A stretch of 15,069 nucleotides of DNA from contig JAHEIK010000047.1 of assembly GCA_024639415.1 (NCBI GenBank), positions 1 to 15,069 of the forward strand. The letters are read 5' to 3'. The translations under genes and the position numbers were made by a program. The DNA is from Planctomycetota bacterium (GTDB lineage: Bacteria; Planctomycetota; PLA2; JAEUHO01). Of the stretch, positions 1 to 8,169 are shown piece after piece. Position 1 is the stretch's first letter; every line of letters starts with the position of its first letter. The notes under the pieces were generated by a model. The model saw only the letters and a program-made list of their open reading frames with translations. It made no database searches and was not told the origin of the DNA.

Positions 1-3000
1 GGCTTCGTCGGTGTCGCCGCCTTCGGTGTGACGGGCATGCTGGCCCGTGCTGGGATCGTCGGTGCTGTGGTCGGCCTGCTGACGGCGGTGGCCGGATTGC
101 GCAGCGCGCCGCTTGTGACCAAGGACAGCGCTGACGCGATGAAGGCTGGGGGGCCCCCCCGAGGGGGAAAGCCCCCGGTCCACCTGGCCGCCGCGCAGGC
201 CGCCTTGCTCTTCGGCTTCCTCGGCCTCGCCATCGAGGTCGTGGGCTTCCGCATCCTCGTCTTCTTCCTCGAGGGCTTCACCGCGGCGTTCGCCGCGATG
301 CTGGGCGTGTTCATCGCGGGCCTCGGCGTCGGCAGCCTCCTGCTCGGCCCCGTCCTGGTGCGCACGCTCAAGCCCGCGCGTCTGCTCGGCGTCCTGCTGC
401 TGCTGACCGCAGGAACGCTCGTCTTCGCCCTCTACGTCGTCGTGCCTTCGCTCGAGCACTGGATGCACGCCATCCGCGACATGGCCTACGCGGGCGCCGC
501 CGGCGCGGACGACATCACCGCAGGGCTGCAGCTCACGTCCCTGCTGGGCGCCGCGCTGCTGCTCTTCGTCCCCGCGCTCCTGCTGGGGCCGACCTTCGCG
601 CTCTGCGTGCGCTGGGCCGAACTGGCCGGCGACAAGCCGGGACACGCCGTGGGCCGCATCTACCTCTGGAACAGCATGGGCAGCCTCGCGGCGCCCATCC
701 TCTTCACCTTCCTCATCATCCCCGTCTTCCACGTACCCGGTGCGTGGGTTCTGCTGTGTGTCCTCGCCATCGTGGCCGGCATCGTCCTGGCCTCCTGGCC
801 CAAGCAGGTGCGCGACGGCGCCGCGCGCGTGCGTCTCGCCTCCCTGGCCGGCCTGGCGGCGGGCGTGGGGGTCATGTGGATTGGTCTCCCGGGCACGGCT
901 CCAGAGGATCTCGTCCACGCCAGCGTCGTGCTCCACGAGAAGCCCGGGCGCAGTCTCCTGCTGGTCGAGAGCGACGCCGTCACGACGGCCAGCGTGATCC
1001 AGAACGCTACGGGCGAGCGCTACCTCTACACGGACGACTTCGCCGCCGCCGCCACGGGGCGCCACTACCGCTACATGCGCATGCTCGGCCACCTGCCCGC
1101 GGTGTTGGCGAAGGACCCCAAGCGCGCGATGGTCATCGCCTTCGGGACGGGCACGACGGCAGGCGCGGTGGCGCAGCACGAGTCCGTGGAGAGGCTCGAG
1201 GTGGTGGAGGTCTCCTCGGCCGTCATCGGGCTGGCGTCTTACTTCGATGAAGCCAACCGCTTCGTCCTCGATGACAAGCGGGTGCAGGTCGTGCGCGACG
1301 ACGGGCGCAACGCGCTCCTGCTGCATGAACCGGACCTCGACCTGATCACGCTCGAGCCGCTCATGCCGTATTCGCCTGCGGGCTATCCCTTCTACACGCG
1401 GGAGTTCTACGAGCTGGCGCGCGACCGGCTCGCCGACGGCGGCGTGCTCTGCCAGTGGATCCCCGTGCACGCCATGCCCGTGGGGCTCTACGCGGCTTTC
1501 CTGCGCGCTTTCTACGAGGTGTTCCCGGACGGCACGCTGTGGTTCTTCGAGCAGAGCACCGCGCTCATTGGTCGCAAGGGAGGGAGCGCCCCGTCGCGCG
1601 CGGAGGTGCTGGCGCGGCTCGACGCCGTGCGCGGCGACCTGAAGGACGCCGGCTTCGCGGAACCGGACTTGGCACTGTCCGGGTACGTCGCCGGCGGACA
1701 CGAGATCCTGAAGACCGCACCGCCGCCGAGCTACGCCGAGTACGCCGACCGACCGCTGCGCGACATGGACCCCTACCCCGAGTTCAAGCCGACGCCACGC
1801 GCGCCGCTGAACACCCCGTACCTGCACCAGACGCTGACGTACCTGCTCTACCTCGCGCAGCAGTCGGAGGAGCCCACGGTGCGGGCCTGGTGGCCTGCGG
1901 ATGAAGGGGCGCGCTTCAAGGCGGCCGGGCAGTGGGCGCTCAAGGGGCGCGTGAAGCAGGCGCAGGCCGACTTCCTGCAGGTCTCCCTGCGTGGCGTGCC
2001 ACGCAGCGCCGACGCGTGGCGTGTCCGCGAGCAGGCGCAGCTGGAGGCGCTGGAAGAAGCCGCCCGTGCGTACGCCTCGGCGCGGCGGCTGCTCCCCGGG
2101 GATGCCGTCATCGAGCGCCGGCACGTGCTCACGCTGCGCACCATGGCGCGCGTACGCGTCCGGCAGCTGCTTGAGCGTGCCCAGGCGCTGGCAGCCGCGC
2201 GCAAGGCGAGCGAAGCGCGCGAGATGCTGATCCTCGCCGAGGGCATGGCACGCGCCGTCCTGCCCCCGCTGCTTGCCGACCCCGATCCGATCGCCACCGA
2301 GCGCATCGACGCCGCGGCGCTCTACGCCGCCGTGCTGCTCCGCCTCGGCCGCTGCGAGCAGGCCGCGCGCGTGCTCTCGGAGGCGCGCGCCGACCTCGCC
2401 GACGAGCGGCGGGAGAAGCCGCTGAACGATCTGCTCGACGCCGTCGAGGGCTGGCGGACGGGGCGCGCGTTCTTCGTGCCCAAGGCGTGGGGCTGGGTGT
2501 TCGACGACAAGCTCGCGTGCCGCGCAGAGGGCATCCAGCCGGTAAAGGGTGCGTACGCCGACTTCCTCTCGGCGCTGCAGGGGCAGCCCGCGCGCATCCG
2601 CCGCAGCGCAGCGAAGCGGCTCGCGACGCTGGCGCGCAGCGAGGGCGCGGACGAGGCGGTCATCGAGAAGCTCGCGGACCTCAGTCAGGCGGGCACGCAG
2701 CCCGACACCGCAGCCCTCGCGGCCGCCGTGCGGCGCAAGCTCGATCCGCGTGACGGCCGCTTGGCGCGTCTGCTGGAGGACGACAGCCCGGTCGTGCGGC
2801 GCGCCGCGCTGGAGGAGGCTGGCTGGTGGGGCTTCCTGCGCCACTACCCCAAGGCGATGAACCGTGCGCTCGCGGCGCCCGAGAGCCGCACGCGCAAGGC
2901 ACTCGCTACGGCCGCGGCGGAGCACGGTGACGTACGCGTACTGCAACGTGTCGTGGAGTTGCTGATGGACGCCGAACTCGACGTGCGCAAGGAGGCGTGG

Positions 3001-3111
3001 AGCGTCTTCGTGCAGCACCGCGGCGACCTGATCGAGGCCTACGATCCGAAGGCGGACGAGGCAGACCGCAAGCCCATCTACGAGCGGCTGAAGCGTTCCC
3101 TCGCGCCGTAG
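1..3111 (+). CDS. Membrane-bound spermidine-synthase-like protein with TPR/HEAT-like tail (5' partial)
   Basis: The reading frame is open to the window edge, so the true start lies upstream; the first in-frame start codon is GTG at 28, and residues are numbered from it. Hydrophobic helices lie at about 4-24, 54-82, 84-110, 119-142, 169-194, 218-257 and 270-287. A Rossmann methyltransferase/aminopropyltransferase-like domain follows (about 300-515), with the nucleotide-loop motif AFGTGTTAGA at 371-380, the acidic strand end EVVE at 391-394 and DDGRNAL at 424-430. This architecture matches 'fused MFS/spermidine synthase' proteins. Where spermidine synthases have a catalytic Asp (VD-x-DP), this protein reads LITLEPLMP, so normal polyamine synthesis is doubtful. 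Residues about 620-800 are helical and TPR-like. Residues about 850-1020 carry HEAT-like units such as LLEDDSPVVRRAALEEAG, suggesting a protein-binding tail. It is probably an inner-membrane protein. The domain call is fairly sure; the substrate is unknown. Confidence 0.8.
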   Translation, partial: GFVGVAAFGVTGMLARAGIVGAVVGLLTAVAGLRSAPLVTKDSADAMKAGGPPRGGKPPVHLAAAQAALLFGFLGLAIEVVGFRILVFFLEGFTAAFAAMLGVFIAGLGVGSLLLGPVLVRTLKPARLLGVLLLLTAGTLVFALYVVVPSLEHWMHAIRDMAYAGAAGADDITAGLQLTSLLGAALLLFVPALLLGPTFALCVRWAELAGDKPGHAVGRIYLWNSMGSLAAPILFTFLIIPVFHVPGAWVLLCVLAIVAGIVLASWPKQVRDGAARVRLASLAGLAAGVGVMWIGLPGTAPEDLVHASVVLHEKPGRSLLLVESDAVTTASVIQNATGERYLYTDDFAAAATGRHYRYMRMLGHLPAVLAKDPKRAMVIAFGTGTTAGAVAQHESVERLEVVEVSSAVIGLASYFDEANRFVLDDKRVQVVRDDGRNALLLHEPDLDLITLEPLMPYSPAGYPFYTREFYELARDRLADGGVLCQWIPVHAMPVGLYAAFLRAFYEVFPDGTLWFFEQSTALIGRKGGSAPSRAEVLARLDAVRGDLKDAGFAEPDLALSGYVAGGHEILKTAPPPSYAEYADRPLRDMDPYPEFKPTPRAPLNTPYLHQTLTYLLYLAQQSEEPTVRAWWPADEGARFKAAGQWALKGRVKQAQADFLQVSLRGVPRSADAWRVREQAQLEALEEAARAYASARRLLPGDAVIERRHVLTLRTMARVRVRQLLERAQALAAARKASEAREMLILAEGMARAVLPPLLADPDPIATERIDAAALYAAVLLRLGRCEQAARVLSEARADLADERREKPLNDLLDAVEGWRTGRAFFVPKAWGWVFDDKLACRAEGIQPVKGAYADFLSALQGQPARIRRSAAKRLATLARSEGADEAVIEKLADLSQAGTQPDTAALAAAVRRKLDPRDGRLARLLEDDSPVVRRAALEEAGWWGFLRHYPKAMNRALAAPESRTRKALATAAAEHGDVRVLQRVVELLMDAELDVRKEAWSVFVQHRGDLIEAYDPKADEADRKPIYERLKRSLAP
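148..176. repeat. G/C homopolymer palindrome inside the large membrane-protein gene
   Basis: A run of six G, seven C, GA, five G, AAAG and five C forms nested dyads (GGGGGGCCCCCC at 148-159, CCCCC-GA-GGGGG, GGGGG-AAAG-CCCCC). It encodes a Gly/Pro-rich linker (GGPPRGGKPP) between the first two predicted membrane helices, where length variation would be tolerated. It could be a slippage-prone tract; this is inference. Confidence 0.6.
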
Positions 3112-3122
3112 GTGGAGGGCGT

Positions 3123-3143
3123 GGGCGGCAATGTATGCCGCCC
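3123..3143. repeat. Palindromic repeat in convergent spacer, possible bidirectional terminator
   Basis: A perfect 8-bp stem GGGCGGCA / TGCCGCCC encloses the loop ATGTA and is followed by CCTAC. It starts 12 bases after the stop codon of the large plus-strand gene, in the 144-nt spacer to the converging minus-strand gene. The same architecture, with the same ATGTA loop and the same CCTAC flank, recurs at 12629-12649 with two changed base pairs. No T-tract follows, so a terminator role is only possible; membership of a dispersed repeat family is better supported. Confidence 0.6.
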
Positions 3144-3195
3144 CTACATGGTGCGGGGGGTCGTCGCCCGTCGCGGCCCGACATGCCGGTTGCTT

Positions 3196-3255
3196 GTAGG
3201 GGCGGGTTGAACGGGCCGCGCTTGTCGCGGCGCGTGGATACCCGCCCAACGGGCC
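3196..3255. repeat. Nested palindromic repeat of the GTAGGGGCGGG family
   Basis: The element begins with the tag GTAGGGGCG (3196-3204), which also starts the repeats at 4106, 12602 and 12884. An outer 8-bp stem GGGCGGGT (3200-3207) / ACCCGCCC (3240-3247) encloses an inner hairpin CCGCG-CTTGT-CGCGG (3216-3230). The heptamer ACGGGCC flanks it as a direct repeat (3211-3217 and 3249-3255). The element abuts the stop codon of the minus-strand CARDB-like gene and may act as its 3' hairpin. Confidence 0.55.
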
Positions 3256-4092
3256 TTACGGCTTCGTGCGGATCGGCAGGTGTGCACCGGCCGAGGTCCA
3301 GCCACGACCTTCGCGAGCCGAGACGACCAGCGCCACCTTCTTCGGATCGGCCTTGGCGTCGAGCGTGCATTGGACCGTGAGGACGCGCGTCTCGTTCTTG
3401 GCTAGTTTCTTGATCTCGATCCGCCGTTTGCTCTTCACGGAGATCGAGACAGCGCCCCTGGTGTCCACGGCAAGGATCACGGGGCCCAGGGCCAGGTCGC
3501 CCGTATTCGTGACCCATACGCTCACGGGGAACGCCTTGCCCGCCTTGGGCAGCGGCACGTCGGTCACACCGACCTGCATGTCCAGCCGGTTCACGTCTGC
3601 GGTCGGCTGCTTGCCGCTCTTCGGCGGCGGCGTCGGCTGGACGTCGACGCTGACGTAGCCTCCGCTCGCCGCCCAGCCGCGACCTTCGCGGAACGACATC
3701 GAGATGCGCGCTGGCCCCGTGCTCTGGGCGATGAAGCTCTCTCTCAGGACCCAGTGCTGCCCCGGCTTGAGCTGCTTGCGCGTGGCGTTCTTGCTGGGGC
3801 CGCTCACGGGCTTGGTCGATCCGGTCGCGCGGATGCCGCCCACCATGTCGGAGAGCGTGAAGTGGCCGACGTTGTGCGCCTTGACCTCGACGGTGAACGG
3901 CTGGCCCACGACGGCGTACTTCGGAGCGTTCACCTCGAGGTCGAGATCCAAGCGCTTGGCGATGAGTTGCTTGGGCGCCTCCGCCTCCGCCTTCTCGGCA
4001 GGCGGATCGGCGAGCGCCACAGCGCCTCCGAGAGCCAGCGTGAGCACCAGAGCCCCGATCCACATCCCGCATCGCATAGGGAGAGCGTACAT
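3256..4092 (-). CDS. Secreted protein with two CARDB-like beta-sandwich repeats
   Basis: This 278-residue protein (273 if started at the second ATG, 4077) has an N-terminal signal peptide. A hydrophobic core (WIGALVLTLALGGAVALA) is followed by a predicted cleavage site before DPPAEK. The mature part has two related domains of about 105 residues, at about 46-150 and 168-278. Each opens with an RLDL/RLDM strand and ends with an (F/A)REGRGW-x-(S/A)-(S/A)-G motif (135-140 and 260-265). The first half of each domain (PFTVEVKAHNVG, AFPVSVWVTNTG) matches the CARDB/DUF11 pattern of extracellular Ig-like folds, in which NxG marks a turn. It is probably periplasmic or surface-exposed, with binding rather than enzymatic function. 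No Shine-Dalgarno sequence separates the two start codons. It lies 197 nt downstream of pntB and is probably a separate unit. The partner is unknown. Confidence 0.8.
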   Translation of the reverse strand: MYALPMRCGMWIGALVLTLALGGAVALADPPAEKAEAEAPKQLIAKRLDLDLEVNAPKYAVVGQPFTVEVKAHNVGHFTLSDMVGGIRATGSTKPVSGPSKNATRKQLKPGQHWVLRESFIAQSTGPARISMSFREGRGWAASGGYVSVDVQPTPPPKSGKQPTADVNRLDMQVGVTDVPLPKAGKAFPVSVWVTNTGDLALGPVILAVDTRGAVSISVKSKRRIEIKKLAKNETRVLTVQCTLDAKADPKKVALVVSAREGRGWTSAGAHLPIRTKP

Positions 4093-4105
4093 GGCCGCGG
4101 TGGCT

Positions 4106-4118
4106 GTAGGGGCGCCCC
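4106..4118. repeat. Short GTAGGGGCG-tagged palindrome
   Basis: GTAGGGGCG runs into the perfect palindrome GGGGCGCCCC (4109-4118), just upstream of the CARDB-like gene start. The tag is identical to the first nine bases of the repeats at 3196 and 12602, so this may be a truncated family member. It is short enough to be chance in such GC-rich DNA. Confidence 0.35.
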
Positions 4119-4120
4119 AA

Positions 4121-4143
4121 GGTCCTGAGCTTGTCGAAGGACC
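4121..4143. repeat. 23-bp palindromic dispersed repeat (GGTCCT..AGGACC)
   Basis: A 6-bp stem GGTCCT / AGGACC encloses the 11-nt core GAGCTTGTCGA. The reverse strand reads CCTTCGACAAGCTCAGGACC, a REP-like motif that I recall as widespread in intergenic DNA of many unrelated environmental bacteria. It sits in the spacer between pntB and the CARDB-like gene. The stem is seen directly; the family identity is from memory. Confidence 0.55.
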
Positions 4144-4194
4144 GCGTGCGCGCCCGTCGTACGTCCTGGTCACGCGAAGGCCAAAACGAAACGC

Positions 4195-4271
4195 GCCCGA
4201 CTCACGCACCCGGGAACGGGCACGGGAGTCGGGCACGCCGGGAACGCAAACGGGCACGTTCACGTTCACGG
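4195..4271. repeat. Nested hairpin and degenerate ACGGGN hexamer tract
   Basis: A 9-bp perfect stem GCCCGACTC (4195-4203) / GAGTCGGGC (4226-4234) encloses an inner CCCG-GGAA-CGGG hairpin with a GNRA-type tetraloop. From about 4209 the bases read as degenerate hexamers (GGAACG, GGCACG, and later GGCACG, TTCACG, TTCACG) up to about 4271. It lies just beyond the 3' end of pntB and may be the 3' structure of that transcript or an unrelated repeat. No gene is visible between 4093 and 4289. Confidence 0.45.
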
Positions 4272-4272
4272 G

Positions 4273-4289
4273 AAGGAGGTCTAGCTGCG

Positions 4290-4301
<12 letters not shown>
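4273..4301 (-). terminator. Stem-loop at the pntB stop codon
   Basis: The 12-nt arms AAGGAGGTCTAG (4273-4284) and CTAGACTTCCTT (4290-4301) are complementary except at one position (G-T on the plus strand, A-C mismatch in the pntB transcript), with a 5-nt loop. The TAG stop codon of pntB (4290-4292) lies within the arm. There is no U-tract after it, so intrinsic termination is uncertain, but mRNA 3' protection is plausible. Confidence 0.4.
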
Positions 4302-5861
<1,560 letters not shown>

Positions 5862-5873
5862 GAGTGCACCTAC

Positions 5874-6152
5874 CTACTTTCTCTGGAACATCTTGAGCAT
5901 GCGGCCGGTGACGAAGAAGCCACCGACCACGTTGATGGATGCGAAGCCCACGGCGACGCCGGCGAGCAGCCGGGCGGCGGGGTGGAGGGCGGCGCTACTC
6001 GCCAGGATCAGCGCACCGATCAGCGTGATGCCGCTGATGGCGTTCGATCCGGACATGAGCGGCGTGTGCAGCGTCGGCGGCACCTTCGTGATGACCTCGA
6101 ACCCGACGAAGATCGCCAGGACGAAGACTGTCAGCAGTGAGATGATGTCCAT
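5874..6152 (-). CDS. pntAB: NAD(P) transhydrogenase subunit alpha, membrane part
   Basis: This 92-residue protein contains about three hydrophobic helices (near 5-21, 38-56 and 60-82). It matches the C-terminal membrane portion of PntA (IFVGFEVITKVPPTLHTPLMSGSNAISGI), which forms part of the proton channel with PntB. In E. coli this segment is fused to the NAD(H)-binding domain; here it is a separate gene, as in Rhodospirillum rubrum. Its ATG shares one base with the pntAA stop (TGATG), indicating translational coupling. The length is normal for the split form. Confidence 0.95.
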   Translation of the reverse strand: MDIISLLTVFVLAIFVGFEVITKVPPTLHTPLMSGSNAISGITLIGALILASSAALHPAARLLAGVAVGFASINVVGGFFVTGRMLKMFQRK

Positions 6153-7330
6153 CAGGCCTGCCCTCCTGCAGCGTTCCCCAGCGCCTCCTTGACGACGTCA
6201 TGGACGACTTCGCCGCCCTTCGTCATCCAGGTGCCGGCGAGGATGTCGTCCTCTTGCTCGAGATCAAACTCGTTCTTCCGCTCCCGGTCCTTCGAGAGCA
6301 TGTTGCAGAGGAAGTTGTAGATGTTCTTGGCGTACATCTGCGATGCGTGGAACGCCAAGGTCGCGGGGACGTTCTCGGGGCCGGCGATCGTCACGCCGTG
6401 CACCTCGACGGTCTCGCCCGCCTTGGTCAGTTCGCAGTTGCCGCCGCGCTCCGCGGCCAGGTCGATGATGACCGAGCCGGGCGCCATGCCCTTGACCATC
6501 TCCTCGGTGACGAGGATGGGGGCCTTCTTGCCGGGGACGGCCGCGGTCGTGATCACGACGTCGCTGTCGGCGATCACGGTGGTCATGAGCTCACGCTGCT
6601 TGCGGTAGAACTCCTCGTCCATCTCCTTGGCGTAGCCGCCCTCGCCCGCGCCGCTCTCGAGATCCATCTCGACGAACTTGGCGCCGAGGCTCATGATCTC
6701 TTCCTTCACGGCGGGGCGGATGTCGTAGGCGCTCACGACCGCGCCGAGACGCTTGGCCGTCGCGATGGCCTGCAGGCCCGCGACGCCGGCGCCCATGATG
6801 AACACCTTCGCGGGGGCGACCGTGCCGGCCGCCGTCATGAACATCGGGAAGAACTTCGGCAGCTTGTCCGCGGCCCAGAGGACCGCGCGGTAGCCGGAGA
6901 CGGTGGCCATCGAGGACAGGATGTCCATCGCCTGGGCCCGCGTCGTCCGGGGGATCAGCTCGAGGCCGAAGGCGCTGACCTTCTTCTCGGCCATCTTGGC
7001 GACGAGGTCGGGCCGGCTCAGCGGCTCCGCGGCGCCGACGATGATCTGCCCCTCGCGCATCAGGTCGAAGTCGGCCTGACAGCCGTCGGGGTTCGCACCC
7101 GCCGAGCGCACCTGGGCGATGATGTCCGCCGCGTCGAACACCTCCTTGCGGGAGGGGACGACCGTGGCGCCCTTGGCCTCGTAGGCGGCGTCGGCGTAGC
7201 CGGCCGACACGCCCGCGCCGGCTTCGATCACGACGTCGAAGCCCTTCTTGGCGAGCTGCCCCACGATGTCGGGAACGAGTGCGACACGCAACTCGCCCGG
7301 ATAGGTCTCGTTGACGACACCGACCTTCAT
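6152..7330 (-). CDS. pntAA: NAD(P) transhydrogenase subunit alpha, NAD(H)-binding part
   Basis: This 392-residue soluble protein is domain I of transhydrogenase and related to alanine dehydrogenase. It opens with MKVGVVNETYPGELRVALVP, the family N-terminus. It carries RTTRAQAMDILSSMATVSGYRAV near 128-150 and the Rossmann loop GAGVAGLQAIATAKRLGAVVSAYDIRPAVKEE in the middle. VIITTAAVPGKKAPILVT and VIIDLAAERGGNCELT follow. It binds NAD(H) and hands hydride to NADP(H) on PntB at the cytoplasmic face. The start is fixed by a strong GGAGG 8 nt upstream of the ATG (CTAGGAGGCCAGGCATG). It is the first gene of pntAA-pntAB-pntB. The length agrees with R. rubrum-type alpha-1 subunits, which lack membrane helices. 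Confidence 0.97.
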   Translation of the reverse strand: MKVGVVNETYPGELRVALVPDIVGQLAKKGFDVVIEAGAGVSAGYADAAYEAKGATVVPSRKEVFDAADIIAQVRSAGANPDGCQADFDLMREGQIIVGAAEPLSRPDLVAKMAEKKVSAFGLELIPRTTRAQAMDILSSMATVSGYRAVLWAADKLPKFFPMFMTAAGTVAPAKVFIMGAGVAGLQAIATAKRLGAVVSAYDIRPAVKEEIMSLGAKFVEMDLESGAGEGGYAKEMDEEFYRKQRELMTTVIADSDVVITTAAVPGKKAPILVTEEMVKGMAPGSVIIDLAAERGGNCELTKAGETVEVHGVTIAGPENVPATLAFHASQMYAKNIYNFLCNMLSKDRERKNEFDLEQEDDILAGTWMTKGGEVVHDVVKEALGNAAGGQA

Positions 7331-7375
7331 GCCTGGCCTCCTAGCCCGCGGAAAACCCGAGCCCCGGGCACGGGC

Positions 7376-7403
7376 GTTCTACATCCGAATTCGCATGAAC
7401 CAA
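7376..7403 (-). promoter_or_regulatory. Candidate promoter for the pnt operon
   Basis: In the minus-strand direction TTGGTT (7403-7398) and TAGAAC (7381-7376) are separated by 16 bases. They lie in the least GC-rich part of the 171-nt spacer upstream of pntAA. The match to a sigma-70 consensus is partial, so this is a weak prediction. Confidence 0.25.
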
Positions 7404-7473
7404 GGCTTGTCGGGCGCGACGGGGCGGCTTGTGACGGTGTTTCCGAGAGGGACGCAGGGCGCTCTCTCGATCC

Positions 7474-7497
7474 TCCCCCCACGGGGCTTCCGGGGGA
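7474..7497 (-). terminator. Possible hairpin after the adenylate-kinase-like gene
   Basis: Immediately 3' of the kinase gene stop (7502-7504), TCCCCC (7474-7479) and GGGGGA (7492-7497) can pair across a 12-nt loop. No U-tract follows. It could separate the kinase gene from the pnt operon, but it is weak. Confidence 0.3.
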
Positions 7498-7501
7498 CCG
7501 C

Positions 7502-8134
7502 TCAGGCCGGCTCGCCGAGTACGTCCGGAAGGCGGCGCGCGAGGTCCTCGTAGAGCTCCAGGGCGGTCGTCGCGACGCCCACCTCCAAGTCACAGAACGG
7601 GACCATGTGACGCATGTAGTGCTTGACGAGCGGGCGCGTGCGCAGCCGGAAGCGCTCCAGCCTCGCCGCGATGCGGGCATCGCTGTCGTCGCGCCGGCCC
7701 GCCCGGTCCCCGCCCGTGTTGCGCCGGATTCGTTCGTGGATGACCTGCGGCGGAGCCCACGCGCTCAGCACGGCCCGGATGCTGTGCAATGCGCTGACCG
7801 CATCAGCTTGGCCCAGGTGCCGCGGCAGGCCGTTGAGGAGCAGCCAGTCGGCGCTGGTCGCACGCGCGTCTTCGAGGAAGCGGCGCAGCAGGGCGGCCGC
7901 GATCTCGAACTCGTGGTCCTCGAGCAGGCGCCCTTCCTCCAAGACGCGTCGGATGACCTCCCGCGCCTCCGCATCGACGCCCGGTGCGGCCTCGGGATCC
8001 TCCGCTGCCCTGCGCAGCTCGGCTCCGAAGTCGAAGTGCAGGCAGCGGCGCCCGAGCAGTCCGCGCGCCTCGAGGAGGTCACCGAGCGGCGTCTTGCCTA
8101 CGCCAGTGGGCCCGAGGAGGAGAAGTGCGTCCAC
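7502..8134 (-). CDS. Adenylate-kinase-like nucleotide kinase
   Basis: With a GTG start at 8134 the protein is 210 residues, the usual size of NMP kinases, and begins directly with the P-loop strand: LLLLGPTGVGKT (Walker A at 8-15). HFDFGAELR (33-41) corresponds to the NMP-binding HxSTGDxLR of adenylate kinase. LLNGLPRHLGQADAV (99-113) corresponds to LDGFPRTxxQAxAL. RRDDSDARIAARLERFRLRTRPLVKHY corresponds to the RxDD..RL.xY...T.PL..YY tail. It differs from standard adenylate kinases in three ways: GKT replaces GKGT, N replaces the D of DGFPR, and the LID domain is very short. The substrate is therefore uncertain. The reading frame stays open upstream of 8134 into the neighbouring gene, but no good start codon is seen there. 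The upstream gene ends 35 nt before it, with no clear ribosome-binding site. Confidence 0.75.
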   Translation of the reverse strand: MDALLLLGPTGVGKTPLGDLLEARGLLGRRCLHFDFGAELRRAAEDPEAAPGVDAEAREVIRRVLEEGRLLEDHEFEIAAALLRRFLEDARATSADWLLLNGLPRHLGQADAVSALHSIRAVLSAWAPPQVIHERIRRNTGGDRAGRRDDSDARIAARLERFRLRTRPLVKHYMRHMVPFCDLEVGVATTALELYEDLARRLPDVLGEPA

Positions 8135-8169
8135 GCCGACCGTGGATACACGGCGGCAACGGTCAATGG

